This document shows, in pieces, positions 39,201 through 51,200 of a stretch of 64,000 nucleotides of DNA. The translations under genes and the position numbers were made by a program. This DNA comes from Lates calcarifer (taxonomy: Eukaryota; Chordata; Actinopteri; Centropomidae). The stretch's first letter is position 1. Every line of letters starts with the position of its first letter. The notes beneath the pieces were generated by a model. The model made no database searches. It was not told where the DNA came from and saw only the letters and a program-made list of their open reading frames with translations. The DNA lies in NCBI RefSeq assembly GCF_001640805.2, contig NC_066835.1:3713269-3777268 (forward strand), read 5' to 3'.

Positions 39201-42200
39201 CTTTTTTCAGGGCAAATTTTGCCATGAAGGTGCTATTTTGTGCTGTAGTAGATTTTTTTTATACACATAAACGCCCCCCTCCTGCATTTGTAGACTTGAA
39301 ACATAACACAGCATACGGTACATTAGCTGTGGGGCAAGGTGTATGTGTGTGCAAGGTTGTCAGTCTATGACACAGCGAACACGTGGATAAACAAACGCAC
39401 TCCTCTGGGCAATTTAGAGTTCCTCATTCATCTAACCTGCATGTCTTTGGACTGTGGGAGGAAACCAGAGCAGCCAGAGGAAACCCATGCTCAGTCATAA
39501 CATGTAAACTCCACACAGAATGACCCCAGCTGGCTATTGATTCAAATACCAGTCCTCTTTGCCATAAGGCTACTGTGCGAACTACTTAGATAATAAAGAA
39601 TAAAAAAATATATAAATAAATAAATAAATACATAATATATTTATTTATGATATTTGAGATGTAATAAAAAGCTGGTAGCCATCACTGGGTTGTTATATCT
39701 TCCTGTCTCCTGGAGCGCTTGGCTGAAATCAAGCCATCTCCTTTTAGACTGTTGCTTCATATCTAGTAATTATACTTATTTAAGATATTTGTTTAAGCCA
39801 AGCAGGGGTGAAGGAAGTATTTTCGTATTTAACTAAAAGTGCTCATTGTGCAGAATGACTCTTTCTAAATGTTGTATATGCCTTACATAACTGGATGTTG
39901 AATATTGATGCATTAATGTATAACCAGCATTTTAATGTTGTAGTAGATCTAGGTGGAAGTAGCTGAAACTACTTTATACACTGTTGTGTGGTTTAATCTA
40001 TAGTAGTAAAATGTACTGTGTGAGCATGATCTCTATAGTATGTAGTAACAGCTGTCAAATAAATGCAGTGGAGTTAAAAGAACAGTATTTCAATATGAAC
40101 TATTGTAAAGTGGAAGCATTAGTAAATATTGATGTATGACATACTGATGTAAAATACAAGTGTATCAAAATTGTACTGAAATACAGCAGGCTACTGTGTT
40201 ACTTTTGACCACTGACGCCAAGTGAGTCTTGGCCCTCATGGTAAGATAGAGAGAGCTTTAAGTTTGATATCACAAATTGATACACTCATTATTCTCAAAA
40301 GTCTCTACAAGTTAGAGTGACTTTTTTGTCAAAGTTAAAAAAAAGGCAGCCAATCAGCAGTGATTTGGCAGAATAGAGCAGAGGAGTGTGTACTTCTGAT
40401 TAGAGATGACAGCATCACTTCCCACTGTCGAGACACATTAACACATCCTTGCCACTGGGTAAGTGCTAAGTACGTGGTTTTGCTTTTCTTCTAAGCCGCA
40501 AAGGAATTAGAACAAACTTTAGATGAAGCACTGCTTTCTTGAGCAGATGTACCACGTTGTCAGATGTGCTGTAAGCGCTCTAACTGCAGTAATCCTCTGG
40601 GTTGTGTTTTGTTTGTCTTTCTGAGTTAGATCCACTGTCCGAGTTTTGTTCCACTGGAAAATTATATGAGAATTTTTTTCTCTTGTAACCAAAAGCTAGG
40701 TTACTGTGGAATATACCATAAATATACTGTACCCTACACTGATTTATATTTCTTTTACATTTGGCCACCAGCACCACAAATGAAATGGTGCTCCTGAAGA
40801 GCTGCTGGTTACTATAATCATTTTAAATCTGTAGTTACTGTCATGATGTATGATTGCTAATTTAGAAATGGATTTCTATATCGTAATGGTTCTGGCATCT
40901 TGGTCCAAGGTGCACCAGAGTACATGAGGAGAGCTTTCTTTTTGCTTTGGCACTGTGAGAGAAAGTGTGCCTCTACCTGTAGCACAGACAGTTATGTCAT
41001 AATCAGATCTACTCTAAGAATCCAAACCTGCACTGCGACCCTCTTGGGGCAAAATGTTATCAAACAGCGGTCTGAGGTCTGACACTCCCTGACATGACAA
41101 AGATGTTAGGGGTTTTCCAAACTGCAGTAGGTCTATAACTGTGGCCTAGCTTCAAGACATACATCGTCAAACTTGCCTGAGGGAAATGCTTTTTTTTTCA
41201 GTTTGTGGCTAAGCACATAGAGATTTTCTCTACATACAGCAACACTCCAGACAAACAGTACTTATCGTCACTACAACAGCAGCTCCTGTAGGCTCCCACT
41301 CATAATTACACAGAAAATGTGCTTTTCATATGCTGGTGCAGAGAGAGTGTAATTCTCCATGAGAAATGTGAAGACTATTTGCTACTGATGACGATTTGAC
41401 AGCCAAGAGACCTGCGGTTTGAGTCAGACTTGTATTTATCATGAGCTGTCTAGTGTGACCCCTCGGGGTACCGAACACACACAAGGGTTTGCAGAATGTC
41501 TTTGCGGCTCTGTGCTCACTATCTACTGTGCAAATGTTGCCATCTGCTCTGATTAAAAGAATGCTGTGAGTAAGCGCCTGCCTTTCGCAGTCAGCGAACT
41601 CATCTGGCTTTTCCCGCAGATCACCCCATTGGTCGTTTTTGGCTGTCCAAAATAACTTTTTGGGTTGATTATACGCTATCCGCTGCCAGTCCAAATTACA
41701 GCTCTGTGCTCAGATGGCCCCTATGCAGCCACAGAAACGGCGCGGTGAGCAAATGTGCACAATGCAAGTGTGGTGACAGAGAGAATCAAGGCCAGCAAAA
41801 CTCACAGCTGCATGGCTTCCTCGAGCAACCCTATAGCCAGACTGATAACCAGCGAAACATGATTTTTGTAGCATCATCAGTGCTCAGAAGACAAAGCTGA
41901 AGCATTAGAGAGTCATAGACTGTTGTTTTGATTCAAAAGTAAATCAAATACTTTTACATCAGACTTATACCAACACCTTCTGATTGAGATTATAGTTTCT
42001 ATACTGTTTTGGTAAAACAAAATTAATTTTATCAAAATTTTTGGTAAAACAAAATTAGTTTGATCAAAATTTTTAGCTCAACAGCTCTTGTTTATGAATC
42101 TGATTTCAGCTCAAAGTGTCAAGCTGAAGCACACAAGCTGTGCTAAAAAAAACACACTGGTACTAAACTAATCACAACATCAATCACAAGAAGAAGAAGT

Positions 42201-45200
42201 TGTGAAGACCCCAGACAAACTATATTGAAGTCACAAAAAAAACTGCACCATCTACTGAGCAGTAGAGGTAACTATCACAGGTAAAGGTGAATAAATGGCA
42301 TCCAAAATGAATGGAAATCTGTTGGAAATGCGTCCACCAAAAAGTTTTTCCTTGAATGTACCAGCACAGAGAAACTCTCTACCCTATGATGAGTTTAGTA
42401 AGTCATCTCAGCCCACAGTGATCTGTTATCCCTAGCAGTGCATCTAAGACACTTGGTGGCCTTCACTGACAGATGAAGTAGCTGTGGCTGACTGCTGATC
42501 CCCTCAGTTGCTCAGTCTGTTTTGAGGGGGCTTGTTTTTAATGTTATTTTTTACTCTGTTGCTAATGGCACAGGGGCAGTGCGTGTGGCTTACCACCTGT
42601 TTCTGGGCTATTTCTAATGACATCCACTAAGCTTTTGCCAGACTCTCTTATTACCACCTTAATCCTCCAGTTTCCTCTTATAAAGATTAGTGCACTGGTG
42701 TTAATATTCCCACCGGAACCTTACATCTCATAGATTTTGCTGCATTACTACGACCTTGCAAGAATATGTTGAGGCTGTCCTCATCCAGTTGACCCACTAA
42801 TGGCACAGTCGGCTTTCAGAAAAACTCAGTCCACACAACATAACCACCAGCTTTCAGTGAGATCTGCTGGACAAACTGGCAGCGTTAGAGCTGTACAAGC
42901 TCTCATCCTGCTGGCATTACCATAGCTACAGCTCTTGTTTGTTGTACAAGGGAGTGTCCTCCCTGAACCACCTAAATATGGTCTGTGGTTACACCACTTC
43001 AAATCACACGCTGCAGGGCAATGTACACACACGTGCACACACCCTCAGACTCACACGAGGACCGTACCAGTGATGGCAACTAGTTTTTTCCTCTGGCAGC
43101 AAATCTAACAGATGCTGAACGGCCAACAAATGGCTCTATTTTCCAGTTATTCAGTGATATTGTGAGTTAAATATCTCTCCACAAACGCAGTGGCGGCAGG
43201 GTGTGGTGGGACTGACCCAATTAAACCTCTGTATACCCTGAGAAATCTGACAAAACCATAAGTCAACCTCACGACTCAGGAGCCTGGTGTGCTTATTTAT
43301 GTGTGTGTAAGACTGTCTTGAGTCCAACTAGGCTATTTTACTGTGCTGCTGCAGGGTTTGACCTGATGGAGTACTTCAATGTGAGAGATATTCTGGGAAC
43401 GAGAGATGATGAAAGCCAAAGTTCTTATGTTCGCCTTGGCACCATGCCCATTGTACAGCAAACTGAGTAAGTGACCATCCAGATATACTGCAAACAATAC
43501 ACTGTACATTTTCTTCCAAATATCTGTCAATATGTGACTTATAGGCATGGTTTGGGTAACCTGTTGCTGTTAGGCCAATTATGGATTGTGTTTGTGCCCA
43601 GTCACATCCTGATTCCCATTAAGTACAGATTATAAATTGTAACTGGACCTATGTTTTCTGTGTCAATTACTTTGATTGGTTAGTTAGTTATTTAGTTTGA
43701 AGATATTACGTTGAATTAAATTCACCCACAATTTAGAAAATGTCAAACAGATCTATTTTCCATCTCTCGTGACCTCCTCTTGAATTCTAAATATAACACA
43801 AAGCTTTTTTTGTCTGTAATCACAATAATGCAGTGTTACTGTGTTAAGGAAAGCAGGAACTGTAGCTCTAAACAAAGTGGTTGCTAGGTGAAACTTAGAC
43901 ACTGTATTTGATTTTGGGTTTGTCTATTAATATCTAAACTCTTATAAGGTCAATGCAACTGTTCATTACAAATTAAATGAAATGAAGCAAAGTTTATATT
44001 AGTAATAACACTGTGCTTTTATTTCACAGAGACGTGTTTCCTCAAGGCTTGCCAGATGAATATGCCTTTGTGACGACATTCAAGTTCAGGAAAACCTCAA
44101 GACGTGAAGATTGGTACCTCTGGCAGGTTTTTGACAAATATGGAATCCCACAGGTGGGTCAGCCAAATGTAAATAGTAATAAATGTGACTGTTATGTGCC
44201 CAGGTTTGACCAATTATAAGGTCAACAAATGGGTGCAGCACACTGACTATTCGATTCTCTTTGAATTATTAGGTGTAAAACATGGAAAGTGAACACTTGT
44301 CAAGCAAGATCAAATTAAATCCAGACTCCTTTTGAATGGAAATTCAAACAATGTGTAAAATTGTAATTCCTCTATTTTCTTCTATAGTTATAGCAGGAGT
44401 ATTTTTTCTCTCTAAAACTATTAGAATTCTGTTATCTTAAAATAGAAGGCAAAGATTTGAAACTTTCTTGTGCTTGTGTTTCTTTATTATTTACCTCCAT
44501 AATCTACTTCCCAAGAAAACCAATTTTACATTCTCTGTGCTCCTCTATATCTGAACTAGAACTAGACTGCTCATATTGTTCAGCTTCTATTTTTAACATG
44601 ATCTTTCCTCTGACTTGTCAGGTGTCCATCCGTCTGGATGGTGAGAACAAGGCGGTGGAGTACAACGCTGTCGGGCTGACAAAAGATGCTGTCAGAGCTG
44701 TGTTCAAGAATCCTGAAGTTGACAACCTATTTGACCGCAACTGGCACAAGATTGCCCTCAGTGTGGAGGCCAAGTCTGTGTCTCTGTACCTGGACTGCAA
44801 ACACATACAGACTCTGCCCATTGAAGACAGGGAGGACATTGATATCCAGGGGAAGACAGTGATCGGAAAGAGACTGTATGACAGTGTGCCAATTGATGTG
44901 AGTTTCCACCTGCATGTGTTTAATATATGAATGTAGCTAAGTGTAGTATTATGAGAGGTAGCGGTACATTCAGTCAGTTTCCCTATATAGCCAATTGTAG
45001 GGGCTATTCATGTATGTTGTATTGTGTTGTTTTCTTGAGGTTTATGTGCTTGTCTCTGTCCATGCAGTTTGACCTCCAAAGGATGATGATTTACTGTGAC
45101 TCCAAGCATGCAGAGCTGGAAACCTGCTGTGATCTACCCAATGGACCTGTGAGTATTACAGGCTGTAGACCTACTGTCTGTAGCCTTTTCGTGAATGTGG

Positions 45201-48200
45201 AACCGTATATTTTGGAAGGTGCAGTGTCACAAATCTCCTCATATCTGGCTCCACCATGGAGATTCATTAAAGATTTGGTTGTGTACAAATGTAGCAATGT
45301 ATAGTAATTATGTAGATTACAAAAGACAGCTGTATGAAATAAACAGATCTGTTTAAAGTAAAAGTTATAGTCACGTACTTGATTTGTTTGTAATTGCAGG
45401 TTATTTTCACACAGTAAACTGTCTTGTTGTTACCCTAAGCTAGTCTCTAATTTAAAAGACTAATTTTTAGCTTGAAAACATATAAATAGGCTAACATGTA
45501 CAGTTTTTGCCTTTGTTACCTACTGTAGCTAATTTTGTTAAGCAGCAGAATGCTACTACAGGCTACTCGCACAGACCATTACTGCAGTGCTAGTAAATGG
45601 ACTTGTACTTACATAGCACTTTTCTAGTTGTATCGATCACTCAAAGTGCTTTACACTACGCGTCACATTCACCCGTTCACACACCGATGATACATCAGGG
45701 GCAACATGGGGTTCAGTATCTTGCCCAAGGATACTTTGGCACAGACTGGAAAAGCCGGGAATCAAACCGCTGACCTTCCAATTAGTGGGCGACCCGATCT
45801 ACCTCCTGAGCCACAGCTACCCCAGTCAACTGTGTTCACAACAAGGCAACGCTACTTAGGTGCTAGCTAAGCAGTTACGCCGGCAAACAAAACTAATCAG
45901 CTATATCACAATTTTTTTTTGACATTTTTGGAAAATGCCTTGGGTGTCTGCTGGTTAACTAGCAGCCTCACTGTCAAGACAAGGTTCGAGAAAGTCACCG
46001 TGGCAGCCATTGTTAGCCAAGATGTGGTTACAGCATGTACAGGAAAATTTCATTTTTTTCTATGGATTAAACAAGTAAGTTAGCTTTTAGTTAGCATTTA
46101 GGTGTTGGTGTATTTTTGATATTTGGAGCCAAGCTGTTTCCCCCTCTTTATGCTAAGCTAATTGCACTCTGGCTCTAGTGTCATACTTTTTTTCCCCTTA
46201 GTGAATAAATGTATTTCCTAAAATGTCCCATTATTCCCTTAAAAAGCAACAAGCTTCTTACACACATTTTGAATAGAATATTTCTCCATATTTACCATAT
46301 TTTATTATTATCTTTCAGTGCCCCAAGAAAGTGGTGACAGAGGCTCCTCCTGTGCAGATCCCCACTCCAACACCTACTGTTGTGGAGCAGCAAAGAGGCC
46401 CTCAAGTCAACTGCTCCTGTCCTGCAGGAGATAAGGTACAGCCACCTAATTTTATTCCTTTATCCCTGCCTATTACCTCCACGGATGAGTGGCAATCCTT
46501 TCTTTAATGGCTTTCGACAGACCTCTGTGTTTCCATTTCTCACAGGGAGAGATCGGTGCACCTGGTGTTGCAGGTCCCAAGGGTGAAAAGGTCATCTTCC
46601 ACTGTCTTTAAGTACTAGTTTGTGTGTGCAGAAGATTGCAGTTTCATTATGTTCCAGAGCTGCTAGTTCTACTGTTTTATTGTGTGAACATGCCTACGTT
46701 TTCAGGGTGACACTGGCCCTGCGGGTGCCATCGGACCGCCTGGCATCAAAGGAGCAAAAGGAGAAACTGTATGAGAATTTAAACTGTGCACATTGACATG
46801 TATACTTCTCTTATTAATGGAGAGATAATAGTTAATAAGCTAATAGCTGAGTGATTGAGTTTCAGTGTAGTGCTGTGATCATTGGTAGATATATTGTAAA
46901 ATCCACTCCAGTCATTTCTGATTGCATGCCTTCCAGCTATTCTGCTTTTTTTCCTCCCCGCCTCGATAATAATTGATCCTTATCGATGAATTATTTGCAG
47001 GGCAGCGTAATCTCTGTCAAAGGTGACAGAGGTGAGAAGGTAAGTAAAACTAGACATCCTGATGCTGCATGAGCATCATTAATGGCAATACATGTTTGTC
47101 TCCGTGCATATTTTATATGCATGCATGCATGTTGGACAAAACATTGTATCTTATTTTCCATTTTTTTCCTTTTTATATTTTTCTTATTACCCATTTCACC
47201 TCTTTTCTGTCAGGGAGTGGCTAGGAAAATGCGCATACAGCTGTTATTGTCAGAATTACAGGTCAGGTTACCACAGAGGCCATGTAGCAGAGAGGGCAGG
47301 CCTCTACAGACGCCCACCCAGTCTGTTCAAATCACAGTGTCTGTGCTGGCTGGCAGTGCCAGCTGGGAGTCTCAGAGTATAATTTATTCCTTGAGACAAA
47401 ATCCTCAGCATGCATCATTCAAGCTGTCCTGAGAGGGACACTTAAAATGGTCACAATAGGTCTGGAGGATGGGATAAGTCTTCTCGCTTGTGTTGTGTCC
47501 TTCGGTTGACACTGTTGAATGGAGAATGCACCTGTAAATTATTATGGATCGTACAGGTGTGCATCTATAACTCATTTCTCACTCAAAAAAGAGTAAAAAG
47601 TATTTTAAATAATGCAGTCAGACAGACAGCAGAACTCATTTCATGATAAATTTATTTTCATTCTGTAGTTCTTGCTTCTGGAAACCTGGCTGGTTTGATA
47701 AAATGGCATTAAATCAAACTTTAATGCAGAGCATCCCTGTTGCTTTTCTGTTTCTTACTTCCTGCATGAGCATCTGTCTTCACTTTCTCCCAGAAAAGGC
47801 TGCAATTTGTTGCGAACCTCTAAACCTGATGCACAAACATGACGTAAGTCTACTCCGAGCTGTGGCTAAAAATGGCTATGTCGGTCATCGAGTCGCAGTG
47901 GGGTGAAAGTGAATTCATCCTGTTTTGATTGCTTCTAATTGCATCTTTAACAGACTAGAACAGGCAGTCCCCCATGTAGCACAGTTGTTATAGATGATGT
48001 CTTTTTCGTTATAGGGCACAGCAGATCAGGGGCCTCTCTCCTAATCTCTGTGATGAAAGAAATGACGTGCGTTAAAATGATATAAGCGCCTAAAATAATT
48101 AAAGGACAACCTTCTGTGACTTGTAAAGTGGTTTATGAAGCAGAGGGAAGTCTTGCGGTGGGCAAGACCTCATGGTACTGTGTAATTTAACAGCCATTAC

Positions 48201-51200
48201 TTTTCACTCAGTCCAGCTCTCGAATTCCAAGGGATTCCTTGGCACAGAATATGACATCAGTGTACAAACCAAAAGTGTGAAACTGTGAAGACAATTGAAA
48301 GCCATTGTTCCTTGAGTCTTAGGTTGGACATGTGACCAGACCATAGTGGGTCTCGGTAAAGCTTTTGACAGTTGTTAGCTTATTCTGGCTCCCGAGCCTT
48401 TACTCAGTTTGTATGTGTTTGTTTGTATGCTTCTTGACTTAACTCTTTCTGTTTTGTGTGAAATGGTATCCTCTGTGTTTTGTCCTAATTTCCATTGTTT
48501 CATTAATCAAATCCATCACCTCTAACATGTGTACTTTGTTCTACATTAATACTCAAACCACCATGTACTAAACTATGTTCTGTGATACTACCAGGTTGAT
48601 TATCTGACAGCACGCCATTGTCTCCTGTGTGACCGGCCATCGTGCATGTGTGTATCCTGTACAGCAGTCAAAGTAAATACTTGCCTTTTGTTTACAGGGT
48701 GATAGAGGCAGCATAGGGTTGACAGGTGCTCCTGGACAAAAAGGAGAGAAGGTGTGACACTTGTGAACCTGGACATGTGGAGGATTTGTCTTTCCATATT
48801 ATGAATTGTACAAGTTCACATATTGACATTAATTATGCGTTTCTAATCGTTTGACAGGGGCTCGGTGGTGTGCCAGGTATTGATGGCTTACCTGGCGACA
48901 AAGGAGACCAAGTAAGAAATGCGCTTGTTCACAGTCTGAAGCGTTTGGACCTTGAAAATGTCCAAATGGGTATGTTTTCATCTTTATGGTTTTTTTTAAA
49001 ATAGGGTGACCCAGGACTGGCTGGTGATCCAGGGCTGCCGGGTCCAGCTGGACCAAAGGTGCGTGAATATGGTCTTCCAATTTTTAATCCATTTATGAAC
49101 CAGTGCACATGAATTTGGCTCAGCTTGAAGGGTTTTAATGTGGAGGAAATAGAAAAAGAGAATATCTTTAGTCATTCTGGTTTTGGCACTGATTTCAGAG
49201 ACGCACTTGTTCTGTTAAGTGGGCATACATACGTTTTTCTGGACAATTACCTCTCAGCCTGTTATTGATTTCCTGTGAAAAAGCGGGGCCAGTTTGGTTG
49301 ACTTTCCCTTGGATGAAACAGCAGCTGGCGAGAGAGCCAGGAGGGGGAGGAGGGAGAAGTGCTGGCTGGCTGGGGTTTGGCCACTGGACTGTGACAGGCT
49401 GCCTGACCCAGGACTGATTGCCCATTTTTGATACAACACAGGGAATACTATAACAGGGAAATGCTCATCTCATAGTAGAGGGTAGAGAGATGCATGTGAA
49501 AAACTGTATGAAATGATGTGGCATATAGTGTTGGTATGAAATTAACACAAAAGGGAAAAAGTAACTGCATGTTAGGAGGCTGTCCAGGATTTACCCCGCC
49601 TCTTGCCAAATGTCAGCTGGGACTGGCTCCAGTCCCTCTGTGACCCTTCAGGACAAACGCTATAGATAATGGATGGATGGATGGATGTTAGGACGGAAAC
49701 ACTCAAATATCTTTACCTTTTATTTTGACAGTTACTTGACTTTTGTTTAGTAACTATGCAAATATGCAGAACTGCAGTATTGTATATGTGATCAAAAACA
49801 AAAACACATTTTGCATAACATAACTTACATTCACTTTGTGGTTCAATTTACAATAATTGAATTTACAGTAACAATAAGGCAGCTGCTTTAGCAATATATT
49901 CTCTGATACACCCACTTGTGACAGACAGACAAAATTTAGCAACATTAGCTAGTGGCAGTCAAACATCTAGTTAGCAGCTAAAGAAACTGTTTTCTCAGGA
50001 GCTGGTAGAGACAAACCAAAGCAAAAGGGAGAGTGAATATTGGACTCACATTTGTCAAGTGGACTGAAAAAAATGAAGGGAGTGTATCAGATTTGTATCA
50101 GTTTTTGTTAGCGTGTTAGCCATAACAACTTTTTAAGACTTGTTTTGGAGTTCTACTGCTACCAGAAAGTTAAAATAAAACTCACATTTTGCAGCTTTTC
50201 AAGGTGATAGACCCTGGAGGACAGCTGACCCATTTCATATTATAGTATAATTGGCCTTTTTCACAGCAGCAAAAGCAGGAAAAGCAAAAGTGCTGGCAAT
50301 AAAATTAACAATGGCTTTGCTCTATTTAAGTGTCTCACTGAGCCGTGACAGTGAGTGAAATGGAAAAAAGGCCAATGGAATTAATTATTCTTGAATGATT
50401 GTGGTTAGCCAATAGAGTACATAATAGTATATGATGAAGCTGACAATATTGAGGTAAATATTCCACATAATAAAGCATTTTGCTACATATATGTCAATGG
50501 TGATTAACCTGAGTAGGAACAAAAAGGAAACAGAAGTTTTCAGTACTGACTGTACAGCTTCAGATGGGTTCCACTGACAGCTATTCTCAAGCATAACTCC
50601 AGTAAAAGAGATCGTTAAGATGGGACACTCTCAAGAAGAATACCTTATATAAAATAAGTGATATTAGTGATAAAAATAAAAATACTTTGCAAATGAATTT
50701 CAGAAGACACATTTCTTCAGAATGAAAATGAGGTCAGAGGTCAAAGTTCAAGGTTCTCCCATGAGGGGTCTTGTCACTGACAGCTGCAGTTTCTTTTTTG
50801 GGGTTTCAGGTTTCTTAGTTAGTCAGTTAAATGTCTTACATTGATTCAGCTCTGACTCAGCAGTCCCCAGTTGGCCTAGAGTATATTGCTGAGTCAGCAA
50901 CACACTTTTGGAGAGTCTCAAGTCAATAACTTCCACTAATACAATGTTGTTCAACTTATACTATACAGGGTATTCAAGGGGATGAGGGAAGTCCTGGTGC
51001 ACCTGGACCAAAGGGTGTCACTGTGAGTATAATCTGAATGCACTCAGTTAAGATCTGATGGTGATTAATAATAATGTTCATTTTTGAAATGATATTATGC
51101 TGTTTCTGTGTTTTGTTGTAGGGTGAATCAGGTATAAAAGGTGAAAAAGGAACTCCAGGAGCTGCGGTAAGTTGTAATACTGTGGTAGCTCCTTGACTGT

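Larger units (their letters stand above)
38121..43354 (+). other. COL22A1: COL22A1 intron c3-c4
   Basis: 5.2 kb, the longest intron in the window between placed coding exons. Holds three repeats (38424-38806, 39340-39590, 42007-42070) and a (TAAA)n run at 39611-39630. No additional exon could be supported. Confidence 0.8.
49059..50968 (+). other. COL22A1: COL22A1 intron c14-c15
   Basis: 1.9 kb, no exon found. Contains two repeat remnants (49582-49688 and 49880-50170). Confidence 0.75.

Noticed and set aside
47214..47261. 48-base exon-like segment with CTGTCAG acceptor and CAG|GTCAGG donor in the COL22A1 intron
   Set aside because: It reads GVARKMRIQLLLSELQ, with no Gly-X-Y pattern. Including it would put a hydrophobic block in the triple helix, so it is most likely a pseudo-exon.
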